The notes below the pieces were generated by a model. That model saw nothing but the letters and a program-made list of their open reading frames with translations, searched no databases and had not been told where the DNA came from. Below, piece after piece: positions 49,435 to 58,775 of a stretch of 64,000 nucleotides of DNA. Origin of the DNA: Halomonas alkalisoli (lineage in GTDB: Bacteria > Pseudomonadota > Gammaproteobacteria > Pseudomonadales > Halomonadaceae); the NCBI RefSeq assembly GCF_021412585.1, contig NZ_JAKCMI010000044.1, positions 264,978 to 328,977 on the forward strand, given 5' to 3'. The first letter of the stretch is position 1. The number at the start of each line of letters is the position of its first letter. The translations under genes and the position numbers were made by a program.

Positions 49435-50109
49435 ATGATCGTGCTGCTGATCGCCATGCTGCTGGCCATTTTCCTGCTTCCCAATGCCTGGGCCAAGTGG
49501 GTGCTGGCGCGTCACTCCCGCGGCCGGGACGACTATCCCGGTACCGGTGCCGAGCTGGCCGAACACCTGCTGCGGCGAATGGGCATCGAGGGGGTACAGG
49601 TGGAACTGACCGAGCACGGCGATCACTACGATCCCGAGGCGCGGCGGGTGCGTCTTTCACGCGATCATTACGAGGGACGCTCCCTCACTGCGGTGACGGT
49701 GGCGGCCCATGAGGTGGGGCATGCGATCCAGCATCATCAGGGCTACGCGCCGCTGATCGCCCGAGCTCGCCTGGTGGGCGTGGCGCAGAAGGCCGAGAAG
49801 ATCGGCGCCCTGTTGATGATGGCGGCTCCCTTCCTGTTTATTCTGACCCGCTTGCCGGGTGGGCTGGCCATCGTGGTGGTGGCCGCGGTGATCAGCTTCG
49901 GCACGGCGGCCCTGGTGCATCTGGTGACCTTGCCGGTGGAATTCGACGCCAGCTTCCAGCGGGCCCTGCCGCTGCTCAAGGACTACGTCCCCCCCTACGA
50001 CATGCCCGGCGCCCGCCATGTGCTGACCGCCTGCGCCTTCACCTACGTGGCGGCGTCGCTGGCGAGCATTCTCAACTTAGGGCGCTGGCTGGTGATACTG
50101 AGAAGGTGA
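49435..50109 (+). CDS. Membrane zinc metallopeptidase (YugP-type, PF04298)
   Basis: 224 residues. One span at the N terminus, zinc motif HEVGHAIQH (His92, Glu93, His96), then two long hydrophobic spans (about 128-165) and a C-terminal span. EFDASFQRALPLL is the conserved third-ligand region of this family. Likely a membrane protease in envelope quality control; targets unknown. ATG at 49435 chosen over 49405 because residues before it are unlike the family. Confidence 0.86.
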   Translation: MIVLLIAMLLAIFLLPNAWAKWVLARHSRGRDDYPGTGAELAEHLLRRMGIEGVQVELTEHGDHYDPEARRVRLSRDHYEGRSLTAVTVAAHEVGHAIQHHQGYAPLIARARLVGVAQKAEKIGALLMMAAPFLFILTRLPGGLAIVVVAAVISFGTAALVHLVTLPVEFDASFQRALPLLKDYVPPYDMPGARHVLTACAFTYVAASLASILNLGRWLVILRR

Positions 50110-50189
50110 GTTCAATCCCTTGAGTGAAAGCGGAGTCGGTTTCTACAGTTCTGGTAGTAGTCACCAGCCTTCATGGAGGAGGTGCGATC

Positions 50190-51480
50190 ATGACGACTCC
50201 ACAGGATTACATCCGTGACAACGCCAAGCCGCTCGACGGTCGCAGTGTCGATTACGACGACCTGCTGGATCAGGTGGGCGAGCGACCACTGGTGCTGCTT
50301 GGCGAGGCCTCCCACGGCACGGCCGAGTTCTACCGCATGCGCTCCGAGATCACCCGGCGGCTGATCCGCGAGAAGGGCTTCGAGGCGGTGATCGTCGAGG
50401 CAGACTGGCCCGATGCGTTGCGGCTCAATCGCTACGCCCACGGCGAAGGCGACGACACTCTGAAGAGCGCCTTCGACGACTTCCAGCACTTTCCGCAGTG
50501 GATGTGGCGCAACACCGAGGTTCGCGATTTCATCGGCTGGCTCGAGGAGCACAATGCCGCGAAGGGGGGGGCATGAACAGGTCGGTTTCCATGGCCTGGA
50601 TATCTACAGCCTGCACCGCTCGGCGGAGGCGGTCATCGAGTATCTGGAAGGCATCGACCACGAGCAGGCGCGTCTCGCCCGCGAAGGATACGGTTGCCTC
50701 GATCATGGCGGCGACCCGGTTCGCTACGGCCACAACGCCGCCTTCGGTCTCAGCCGTGTCTGCGAAGATGCTGCCGTGCGCCTGCTTGCCGACCTGTTCG
50801 AGAAATCGACCGGCTACCTGCGTGAGGATGGCCGGCGCTCGCGGGACGAGCAGTTCTTCGCCGAGCAGAACGCCCGCGTGGTGGTCAGTGCGGAGCACTA
50901 CTATCGGGCCATGTTCGGCTCGCGGGTGGACACCTGGAACCTGCGCGACGAGCACATGACCGACACCATCGTCGAGCTGCGTGAGCACCTGCGTCGCCAG
51001 GGCGGGCAGGGCAAGCTGGTGGTATGGGCGCACAACTCACACCTGGGCGATGCCGCCTTCACCGACATGGGCTGGCACCGCGGCCAGCACAATGTCGGCC
51101 AGCTGGTGCGCCATCGCTTCGGTGCCGACCAAGCGCTGCTGGTGGGCTTCACCACCCATACCGGCTTCGTCTCGGCGGCCCATGACTGGGACGGCCCGGT
51201 GGAGCATCGCAGGGTGCGGCCCTCAATGGAGGGCAGCATCGAGCGGCTGTTCCACGACAGCGGTGCCGGTGACTTCTACCTGCCCCTCGGCGAGCGCGCC
51301 GCGCCATTGAAGGAACCGCTGTGGGAGCGAGCCATCGGCGTGATCTATCGCCCCGAGTCGGAGCGCATCAGCCATTACTTCAAGGCATCGGTGGCCCAGC
51401 AGTTCGACGCCGTCTTCCACGTCGATGAGACCCAGGCCGTGGAGCCGTTCGACAAGGGCGATCTGTGGCGACCCGAGTAG
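50190..51480 (+). pseudogene. Erythromycin-esterase-family protein split by a frameshift
   Basis: Two adjacent frames form one protein. The first runs from the ATG at 50190 (strong site ggaggagg) with LVLLGEASHGTAEFYRMR and EADWPDALRLNRYAHG, to a stop at 50574-50576. The second continues from about 50573 with EQVGFHGLDIYSLHRSAEAV, VVWAHNSHLGDAAFTDMG and NVGQLVRHRF to 51480. The frames join at a run of eight Gs (50564-50571); seven would restore ...NAAKGGHEQVGFHG. Either a true frameshift, slippage-type phase variation, or a sequencing error. Intact relatives are DUF/erythromycin-esterase-like hydrolases of mostly unknown substrate. Confidence 0.88.
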
Positions 51481-51599
51481 GTGCCGGATACCTATCCCTT
51501 CGGGGTGTAGGCGGAACCCACACCACGTGATTCCTTCCTTTTCCGGTGTCGAATACCCGAGGCGTTGCCAATGGCATGCCTCGGGTAGCGGGTCGATAA

Positions 51600-52271
51600 T
51601 CAGAGACCGACGAGTGCCGGAAGACCACGAATATCACGAATCTCGGTAGTGCCGTAGTCCTGGCAGTAGGGTTCGTGATTGCGATTGACGAACGCCTTGT
51701 TCTTGATACCCATCAGATGCGCCGGGATCAGGTCGTAGCGGAAGCTGGAGGAAACGTGAAGCAGCTCTTCCGGCGCGCAGCCAAGCGTGTCGATCATCGC
51801 CTCGAAGGCGGCGAAGCGCGGCTTGTAGACCTTGAATGTGTCGGCGGTGAAGACCTCGTGGAACGGCACCTCGAGCTTGGCGACGTTGGAGGCGATCTGG
51901 TCGTTGCTGGCATTGGAGTAGATGACCAGCGGAATCTTGCCGGCAATCTTCGATAGGCCTTCGATCACGTCCGGGTGCGGCCCCCAGCTCGGTACGGCGT
52001 CATAGTACTTCTGCCCAATCGTATCATCGTACTTGATGCCCCAGCGTGCGCAGGTACGTTCGAGAGCCGACTTGAGAACTTCGACGTAGGGCCGCCATTC
52101 ACCCAATACAGAGTCATAACGATAGGCGCTGAAATCGTCGACGAAACGATCCATGCGTTCAGGCTCGGGAATCTGAGCGGCAAAGAACTCGCGCGTCAAG
52201 TTGCCCATCTGGAAGTTGGTCAGGGTACCGTAGCAGTCGAAGGTAATGAATTTGGGACGGAATATGCTCAT
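51600..52271 (-). CDS. Type II haloacid dehalogenase-like hydrolase
   Basis: 223 residues from the ATG at 52271 (aaggat upstream). HAD motif I TFDCYGTLTNF with Asp12; motif II Ser in VIYSNASNDQ; Lys in VYKPRFAAFEA; motif III HVSSSFRYDLIPA. The cap and motif layout are those of L-2-haloacid dehalogenases; its real substrate may be another acid. Encoded next to the semialdehyde dehydrogenase gene. The 221-base gap before that gene shows nothing firm. Confidence 0.88.
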   Translation of the reverse strand: MSIFRPKFITFDCYGTLTNFQMGNLTREFFAAQIPEPERMDRFVDDFSAYRYDSVLGEWRPYVEVLKSALERTCARWGIKYDDTIGQKYYDAVPSWGPHPDVIEGLSKIAGKIPLVIYSNASNDQIASNVAKLEVPFHEVFTADTFKVYKPRFAAFEAMIDTLGCAPEELLHVSSSFRYDLIPAHLMGIKNKAFVNRNHEPYCQDYGTTEIRDIRGLPALVGL

Positions 52272-52492
52272 GTCGTTATCCTTGTGCAAGGGGTTGATAG
52301 CGAGGTGGCCTTTGCGACTCGCATGAGTCGATTAGACCATCCAGGGGCTGGCAGATGATGTCTAATCGGTGGCCCGTGAAGCACAAAAATCCTTTTTGAT
52401 GGGCCTCTCTGGCACAATTCGCGTCACGCTGTAAAAGCCGGAATTCCGCCCATTCCTCGCAGGCCCCTCGCTGCCGGGGCGTGCCTCTCGAG

Positions 52493-53944
52493 TCAACGAA
52501 TACCGCCGACGCACAGATACTTGATCTCCACGTAATCGTCGATGCCGTACTTCGAGCCCTCGCGGCCGATACCCGACTCCTTGATGCCGCCGAACGGCGC
52601 CACTTCGCTGGAGATAATGCCTTCGTTCAAGCCGACGATGCCGAACTCCAGGGCTTCCGCCACGCGCCATGAACGTGCCAGGTCGCGGGTATAGAAGTAG
52701 CTGGCCAGACCGAAGGGCGTGTCGTTGGCCAGTGCTATCGCCTCTTCCTCGCTGTCGAAGCGGATCAGCGGCGCTACCGGGCCGAAGGTCTCCTCACGCA
52801 TCAGCAAGGCACCTCGCGGAACGTTGGTGAGGATCGCAGGCTGCAGGAAGTTGCCGCCGCGCTCGTGCGCTACACCTCCCGTCAGCAGGTGGGCTCCGCG
52901 GGTGACGGCATCTTCTATATGCTCCCTGGCCTTGGCCACCGCTCGCTCGTCGATCAATGGCCCCAGGGTGACACCTTCCTCGAAGCCATCTCCGGCCTTG
53001 AGCGCTTCGACAGCCACCTTGAGCTTGTCGGCGAAGGCATCGTAGATGTCATTCTGCACGAATACCCGGTTGGCGCAGACGCAGGTCTGGCCGGTATTGC
53101 GGAACTTGGAGGCCATTACCCCGGCAACCGCGGCATCCAGGTCGGCATCGTCGAAGATGATGAAGGGAGCGTTGCCGCCCAGCTCCATCGAGACCTTCTT
53201 GACGGTATCGGCACAGCGCTGCATCAACTGTTTTCCGACCTCGGTGGAGCCGGTGAAAGTAAGTTTGCGTACCGCCGGGTTATCGGTCAGCTCGTTGCCG
53301 ACTACCGCCGCCTGGCCGGTGACGATGTTGAGGACCCCTTTTGGCACGCCGGCCTGCTCAGCGAGTTCGGCTAGCGCCAGGGCCGAGAACGGCGTGGCGC
53401 TGGCGGGTTTGATGACGATACTGCAGCCCGCCGCCAGGGCGGCACCCGCCTTGCGGGTGATCATGGCATTGGGGAAGTTCCACGGCGTGATCGCCGCCAC
53501 GACGCCGATCGGCTGCTTGAGCACCAGGGTGCGCCGACCGTCGCTCGTGCTGGGGATGATATCGCCGTAGACCCGCTTGGCTTCCTCGGCGAACCATTCG
53601 ATGAAAGCGGAGCCATAGGCGATCTCGCCACGCGCCTCGGCCAGCGGCTTGCCCTGCTCCAGGGTCAACAATTGCGCCAGAGCCTCCTGCTGTTCCATGC
53701 AGAGCTCGAACCAGCGACGCAGGATGACGGCGCGTGCCTTGGCGGTCAACGCTGCCCAGGAGGCCCCGGCCACTTCAGCAGCGCGAATGGCGCCGCGGAC
53801 CTCCTCTGCGGAGAGGCTGGGCACATGACCGATGGCCTCGCCGGTCGAGGGATTGTGCACAGTTAGGGTGCGGCCATTGGCGGCTGCGACCCAGGACCCA
53901 TCGATATAGCACTGCTCACGCAAAAGGGTTGTCGCTTGGTTCAT
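52493..53944 (-). CDS. gabD: NAD(P)-dependent succinate-semialdehyde dehydrogenase-like
   Basis: 483-residue aldehyde dehydrogenase. Catalytic Glu254 in VSMELGGNAPF and Cys288 in NTGQTCVCANR; ITPWNFPNAMITRK and FTGSTEVGKQL are cofactor motifs. C-VC-AN and the IVGLNEGIISSEVAPFGG end fit the GabD group. It converts succinate semialdehyde (or glutarate semialdehyde) to the acid. With the aminotransferase at 58776 it could complete a putrescine/GABA-type route. Ribosome site aaaggaa. Confidence 0.88.
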   Translation of the reverse strand: MNQATTLLREQCYIDGSWVAAANGRTLTVHNPSTGEAIGHVPSLSAEEVRGAIRAAEVAGASWAALTAKARAVILRRWFELCMEQQEALAQLLTLEQGKPLAEARGEIAYGSAFIEWFAEEAKRVYGDIIPSTSDGRRTLVLKQPIGVVAAITPWNFPNAMITRKAGAALAAGCSIVIKPASATPFSALALAELAEQAGVPKGVLNIVTGQAAVVGNELTDNPAVRKLTFTGSTEVGKQLMQRCADTVKKVSMELGGNAPFIIFDDADLDAAVAGVMASKFRNTGQTCVCANRVFVQNDIYDAFADKLKVAVEALKAGDGFEEGVTLGPLIDERAVAKAREHIEDAVTRGAHLLTGGVAHERGGNFLQPAILTNVPRGALLMREETFGPVAPLIRFDSEEEAIALANDTPFGLASYFYTRDLARSWRVAEALEFGIVGLNEGIISSEVAPFGGIKESGIGREGSKYGIDDYVEIKYLCVGGIR

Positions 53945-53983
53945 GTCGGTTCCTTTTTTTCTCGTTAGTGAGTCGTGGGGTGC

Positions 53984-54916
53984 TCAATAGCCACGCTGAC
54001 GGTCGACGAGTCCGATCATCTCGCGACCCTCTCGATGGCGGGCGATATTGTCCAGCACCATGTCTACTGCACCTTCCGGCTGGGTCATGCTGGCTATATG
54101 GGGTGTCATCAGGACTCGAGGGTGATGCCACAGCGGGTGATCGGCAGGCAGGGGCTCGGGGTCGAATACATCCAGCACTGCCGCCGACAGCTGACCGCGC
54201 TCCAGGGCATCGAGTAGATCCGATACGACCAGATGTGGGCCACGGCCGACATTGACCAGCGAGGCGCCATACGGCAGCTGGGCGAACAGCTTGGCATTGA
54301 GAATGCCGCGGGTCCGGTCGGTCAACGGCAAAAGACAGACCAGCACCTGGCTCTTGGAGAGGAACGTTGTCAGCTCGTCGTCACCGGCGAAACACTCCAC
54401 ACCCTCCAAATGGCGGCGGGTTCGACTCCAACCATGGCAGGCAAAGCCCAGGCTGGTCAGCCGCTGTGCCACGGAGGTACCCAACTGGCCCAGGCCTAGG
54501 ATGCCCACGCGGCACTGCGAGGCGGGACGCACCCGCAAGGCCTGCCAGGTCGCACTGCGCTGCTGGCCGATGTAGTCGATCAGGTTGCGGTGCAGCGCCA
54601 GCACCGCCATGGCGACATACTCCTGCATGGTGGCGGCGATGCCTGGTTCTTGCATGCGTAGCAGTGGCACATGGTCGGGGATGGCTTTCAGGTCGAACTG
54701 GTCGACGCCGGCACCAATGGAGAACGCCAGTTCCAGGTTGGGGAAGCGCTCGGCAAGGTTCTCCGGGGGTTGCCACATCGCGAGATAGCGCACGGCCTCA
54801 GGGTCCCCGGTCTCGGGCCATATAGAAAAGGCCAGCTCGGGGGCTTTCTCGGCGAACAGCCGTGACCAATCGCGGCCACGCTCAGGGTCTGCCTTGTAAA
54901 CGAAGCTTGTCGCCAT
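53984..54916 (-). CDS. D-2-hydroxyacid dehydrogenase, GhrA-like
   Basis: 310 residues from the ATG at 54916 (aggaa site; longer readings start inside non-homologous sequence). NAD(P) loop LGLGQLGTSVAQRL, then NVGRGPHLV (catalytic Arg), FDPEPLPADHPLW (Glu) and LMTPHIASMTQ (His). Probably reduces glyoxylate or hydroxypyruvate. Forms a tight group with the genes on either side. Confidence 0.88.
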   Translation of the reverse strand: MATSFVYKADPERGRDWSRLFAEKAPELAFSIWPETGDPEAVRYLAMWQPPENLAERFPNLELAFSIGAGVDQFDLKAIPDHVPLLRMQEPGIAATMQEYVAMAVLALHRNLIDYIGQQRSATWQALRVRPASQCRVGILGLGQLGTSVAQRLTSLGFACHGWSRTRRHLEGVECFAGDDELTTFLSKSQVLVCLLPLTDRTRGILNAKLFAQLPYGASLVNVGRGPHLVVSDLLDALERGQLSAAVLDVFDPEPLPADHPLWHHPRVLMTPHIASMTQPEGAVDMVLDNIARHREGREMIGLVDRQRGY

Positions 54917-54984
54917 TTCCTTTCCACTCCTGTGCGTTCCAGGCCGCCGGCTGGCGCCAGGTCCGTGATTCGGTACTGTAATAG

Positions 54985-56088
54985 CTACGAGGAGGCGGTG
55001 TGACAGCATGAACAAGCACTCTTGGCATTGTCCGGGCTGGCCGGCTCTGCTGTCGTCGTGGGCTCGCGGTCGGCCGAGGTGTAGAAAGCGTCCGCGTGAA
55101 TGCTATCCGCCGGTATGCCGTGGGCCAGCAGCAGCTCGCTGGCCGCTTCTACCATGGGTGGGGGGCCTGCCAGGTACGCCCGGCAGCCGCTCACCCGGTC
55201 CCATTGGGCTGCCAGCACCTCTGTCACCAGGCCGGTGCTGCGCTCGGTGGTGCCGCTGGGTGCCGAGAGCACGACGTCGAACTGCAGGTTGTCGTGGTTC
55301 ACGGCCAGCTCCTGGAAATAAGATGCCAGGTAGACGTCACGCTCATCCCGTACCCCGAAGTAGAAGTGGATCGGCTGACGCATGCCGGCGGCCAATGCCG
55401 TTTCCAGAATCGACTTTACCGGCGCCAGACCCGAGCCGCCGGCCACTATCAGGATGGGGCCGCTGTGGGCCTCGCGCAGATAGGAGTCCCCGAAAGGGCC
55501 CTCCACCCGGACGGGGTCGCCTACAGCCAGCTCCCGAGCTACATGGGCACTGGTGGCACCGCCGGAAACATGCCGGATGTGAAACTCGAGTACTGACTCA
55601 TCCGGCCGGTTGGCCATGGAGTACTCCCGCGGCGGGCAGCCAGGAAAAGTCACCTGGGCATACTGACCGGCAGTGAAGGCGAGAGGGAGGTCGCCTTCTA
55701 CACGCAGGCGTACCCGCTTGATGTCATGGGTGAGATCGTCGAGTTCGTCGACGACGCAGTGCAGCTGTTGCAGCGGATGAGTGGCGAGCGCTTCGTCGTT
55801 TTTGAGCCAGGAAATGGTGCAGTTGCTGCGTGGGAGTGCGCGACAGGCGAGTACCAGGCCGGCATCACGCTCCTCCTCGGTGAGCGAGAAACGAGTATGC
55901 GGCAACAGCTCGACCTCACCTTCCACCAGCCGGGACTTGCAAGCGCCGCAACGACCGGCGCGGCAGCTGTGGGGGTAGGCGATGCCCGCCATGATGGCGG
56001 CATCGAGGATGGTATCGCCATTCTCCACGCTGACGGCCTTGCCGGCTGTCGCTATTTGAACGTCATAGGGCATGTTGTTGTTCTCCAA
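54985..56088 (-). CDS. Plant-type ferredoxin/FAD/NAD reductase
   Basis: 367 residues. N-terminal [2Fe-2S] ferredoxin with C42, C47, C50 (SCRAGRCGACKS) and C82; FAD part with REYSMANRPDE; NAD part with GPILIVAGGSGLAPVKSILE. The layout is that of dioxygenase or methane-monooxygenase-type reductases, and CDP-6-deoxyglucose reductase-like enzymes. The C terminus (SACSCCHTASS) has three extra Cys. The oxygenase it serves is not seen here. Start at 56088, or ATG at 56073. Confidence 0.87.
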   Translation of the reverse strand: MENNNMPYDVQIATAGKAVSVENGDTILDAAIMAGIAYPHSCRAGRCGACKSRLVEGEVELLPHTRFSLTEEERDAGLVLACRALPRSNCTISWLKNDEALATHPLQQLHCVVDELDDLTHDIKRVRLRVEGDLPLAFTAGQYAQVTFPGCPPREYSMANRPDESVLEFHIRHVSGGATSAHVARELAVGDPVRVEGPFGDSYLREAHSGPILIVAGGSGLAPVKSILETALAAGMRQPIHFYFGVRDERDVYLASYFQELAVNHDNLQFDVVLSAPSGTTERSTGLVTEVLAAQWDRVSGCRAYLAGPPPMVEAASELLLAHGIPADSIHADAFYTSADREPTTTAEPASPDNAKSACSCCHTASS

Positions 56089-56100
56089 ATGTCATTTGCG

Positions 56101-56122
56101 CGCCCCCGCCATGCCGGGGGCG
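56101..56122 (-). other. GC-rich hairpin after copA
   Basis: CGCCCCCG-CCATGC-CGGGGGCG, a perfect 8-bp stem, ten bases past the copA stop on this strand and before the reductase gene. No T-run, so probably a weak terminator or mRNA-end stabiliser. Confidence 0.5.
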
Positions 56123-56131
56123 CGGGGGCAT

Positions 56132-58696
56132 TCAGGCAGCCTGCGGCACCTGCTGCTTCGGTGCCGCGGCCTCATCCGCCGCGATCGCGATCGGCGGCCG
56201 GAATCCCTTGAGGCGCAGGGCATTGGTGAGTACGCAGATGCTCGAGGCGGCCATGGCCACGGCGGCGAAGACCGGCGAGAGCAGGATACCGAAGGCAGGG
56301 AACAGCACGCCGGCCGCCACCGGGATCAGCAGCGTGTTGTAGGCGAAGGCCCAGAACAGGTTCTGCTTGATGTTGCGCAGCGTGGCCCGGGACAGTGCAA
56401 TGGCATTGGGCACGTTGCGCAGGTCGCCGGACATCAGCACCACCTCGGCGGACTCGATGGCGATGTCGGTACCGGTACCGATGGCGATGCCCACGTCGGC
56501 CTGTGCCAGCGCCGGGGCGTCATTGATGCCGTCGCCGACGAAGGCCACCACGCCGCCCTCGGCCTGCAGACTCTTCACCGCATCCACCTTGCCGTCGGGG
56601 AGCACCTCGGCCACCACCTTGTCGATGCCCAGGCGGCGGGCGATGGCCTCGGCGGTGCGCCGGTTGTCGCCGGTTATCATCGCCACCTGCAGGCCTTCGG
56701 CGTGCAGGGCGCGGATGGCGGCCGGTGTGGACTCCTTGATCGGATCGGCAACGGCGATGATCGCGCCCAGACGTCCATCGATGGCGGCATAGAGCGGGCT
56801 CTTGCCCTCGTCGGCGAGACGATGCGCGGCCTTGGCGAAGACGTCCACGTCCAGCCCCAGCTTGCGCATGTAGCGGTCGGCACCGACCTCTACACGGCGG
56901 TCGTTGACCAGTGCTGCGACGCCGTAGCCGGGATCGGCCTCGAAATGCTGAACGGTATCGGACTCCATCCCGCGTGCCTTGGCGGCGTTGACGATGGCCT
57001 CGGCGATGGGATGTTCCGACTGGCGCTCCACGGAGGCCACCAGTTGCAGCACCTCGGCCTCGGCGAAATCACCGGCCACCACCAGGTCGGTGAGCTCTGG
57101 CCGGCCCTTGGTCAGGGTCCCGGTCTTGTCCAGGGCGATGACCGTGGCGTCACGCAGCGACTGGAGCGCTTCGCCCTTGCGGAACAGTACGCCCATTTTC
57201 GCGGCCTTGCCGGTGCCCACCATGATGGATGTGGGGGTGGCCAGGCCCATGGCGCAGGGGCAGGCGATGATCAGCACCGCCACGCCATTGACCAAGGCGA
57301 AGGTCAGCGCGGGGGCCGGGCCGAAGATCAACCAGATGGCGATGGTCGCCAGGGCCACGGCGATCACGGCCGGCACGAAGTAGTTGGTGACCTTGTCCAC
57401 CAGGGCCTGGATGGGCAGCTTCGAGCCCTGGGCCTGCTCGACCATGCGCACGATCTGCGCCAGCAGGGTGTCGGCACCGACGTTGGTCGCCTGGAAGGTG
57501 AAGCTGCCCACCTTGTTGATGGTGCCGCCCACTACCTCGGCACCGGCCTCCTTGCGCACCGGCACGGGCTCGCCGGTGATCATCGACTCATCGACGAAGG
57601 AGCTGCCGTCGGTAACCTGGCCGTCCACCGGGACCTTGTCGCCGGGCCGTACCAGCACCATGTCGCCCTGGCGCACCTCGTCGATGGCGATCTCCATCTC
57701 CTCGCCATCACGGACCACGCGGGCCGTCTTGGCCTGGAGCTTCATCAGCGCCTTGATCGCCTCGCTGGTGCGGCCCTTGGCGATGGCCTCGAAATAGCGG
57801 CCGACGAGGATCAGCGTGATGATCACCGCCGAGGCCTCGAAGTAGACGTTCACCGTGCCGGCCGGCAGCACCTGGGGCAGGAAGGTGGCCACCACCGAAT
57901 AGCCCCAGGCGGCGGAGGTACCCAGCATCACCAGGGAGTTCATGTCCGGGCCGCCGCGCATCAGCGCCGGCCAGCCCTTCTTGTAGAAGCGCAGGCCGGG
58001 GCCGAACTGCACCACCGACGCCAGTACGAAGAAGAGATAGAAGAGGTTCTGCTGGCCCACGGTCATATGCAGCCAGTGATGCATCATGGGGATGAAGTGT
58101 GAGCCCATGTCCAGCACGAAGATGGGCAGGGTAAACAGGGCCGCCACGGTCACTGCACGCTTAAGCTCGCCGATCTCCTGGTCGCGGGCCACACGCTCGC
58201 GGTCGCTGCGATCCTGCGTGTCGCCTACCGCCTCGGCATCAAAGCCCGCATTTACGATGGCCTTGGTCAAGGCGGCGGGAGTGGCAGTATCGGCGACGAC
58301 ACGGACGGTTGCCGTCGATGTGGCGAGGTTGACGTTGGCCTCGAGCACGCCGGGCACGCCGGCGAGCTTGCGTTCCACCCGACCGACGCAGGAGGCGCAG
58401 GTCATGCCCTTGACCGTCAGTTCGATGGTGTCGGTCGCGGCGGGATAACCGGCGGCACCGACCGCTTGGGCGACCCCGGCGATGTCCGCCTTGTCGGTGG
58501 CGAACGTCACCTGGGCGCGCTGGGTGGCCAGGTTGACGGCAACCTCGTCGACGCCCGCTACGTTGAGAATGGCTTTTTCGACCCTGCCCACGCAGGAGGC
58601 ACAGCTCATGCCTTCGATGCCCAGGGAGTAGGAGGCGCTGGTATCAGGAGCTAACTGGGCAGTCGACCCTGTCGAGCTGACTTGGTTGCTTGGCAT
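56132..58696 (-). CDS. copA: Copper-exporting P1B-type ATPase
   Basis: 854 residues. Two heavy-metal domains with GMSCASC (C32, C35) and GMTCASC (C100, C103), membrane Cys-Pro-Cys at 479-481 (IACPCAMG), the phosphorylated Asp523 in DKTGTLTKG, SEHPIAEA, TGDNRRTAE and GDGINDAPAL. Pumps Cu+ out of the cytoplasm. A CueR-type promoter lies just upstream (58741-58771). Expression would rise with copper through a MerR-family activator that is not encoded in the window. Confidence 0.97.
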   Translation of the reverse strand: MPSNQVSSTGSTAQLAPDTSASYSLGIEGMSCASCVGRVEKAILNVAGVDEVAVNLATQRAQVTFATDKADIAGVAQAVGAAGYPAATDTIELTVKGMTCASCVGRVERKLAGVPGVLEANVNLATSTATVRVVADTATPAALTKAIVNAGFDAEAVGDTQDRSDRERVARDQEIGELKRAVTVAALFTLPIFVLDMGSHFIPMMHHWLHMTVGQQNLFYLFFVLASVVQFGPGLRFYKKGWPALMRGGPDMNSLVMLGTSAAWGYSVVATFLPQVLPAGTVNVYFEASAVIITLILVGRYFEAIAKGRTSEAIKALMKLQAKTARVVRDGEEMEIAIDEVRQGDMVLVRPGDKVPVDGQVTDGSSFVDESMITGEPVPVRKEAGAEVVGGTINKVGSFTFQATNVGADTLLAQIVRMVEQAQGSKLPIQALVDKVTNYFVPAVIAVALATIAIWLIFGPAPALTFALVNGVAVLIIACPCAMGLATPTSIMVGTGKAAKMGVLFRKGEALQSLRDATVIALDKTGTLTKGRPELTDLVVAGDFAEAEVLQLVASVERQSEHPIAEAIVNAAKARGMESDTVQHFEADPGYGVAALVNDRRVEVGADRYMRKLGLDVDVFAKAAHRLADEGKSPLYAAIDGRLGAIIAVADPIKESTPAAIRALHAEGLQVAMITGDNRRTAEAIARRLGIDKVVAEVLPDGKVDAVKSLQAEGGVVAFVGDGINDAPALAQADVGIAIGTGTDIAIESAEVVLMSGDLRNVPNAIALSRATLRNIKQNLFWAFAYNTLLIPVAAGVLFPAFGILLSPVFAAVAMAASSICVLTNALRLKGFRPPIAIAADEAAAPKQQVPQAA

Positions 58697-58740
58697 GGTC
58701 TAAGTTCCTCTCATGTGCCGTAGTTGTTCGTGTATTTAGA

Positions 58741-58771
58741 AACATAGACCTTCCCATCATTGGAAGGTCAA
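58741..58771 (-). promoter_or_regulatory. CueR-type (MerR-family) copA promoter
   Basis: The perfect dyad GACCTTCC-CATCATT-GGAAGGTC (58747-58769) sits between a -35 TTGACC (58766-58771 on this strand) and a -10 TATGTT (58741-58746). The spacer is 19 bases, the lengthened spacing that MerR-type activators untwist. The site is placed 45-75 bases before the copA start. Confidence 0.92.
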
Positions 58772-58775
58772 GGGG

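Noticed and set aside
56072..58102. 676-codon open frame on the + strand opposite copA
   Set aside because: It is rich in His, Gly and Gln, typical of antisense reading of a high-GC gene, and copA on the other strand has every catalytic motif.
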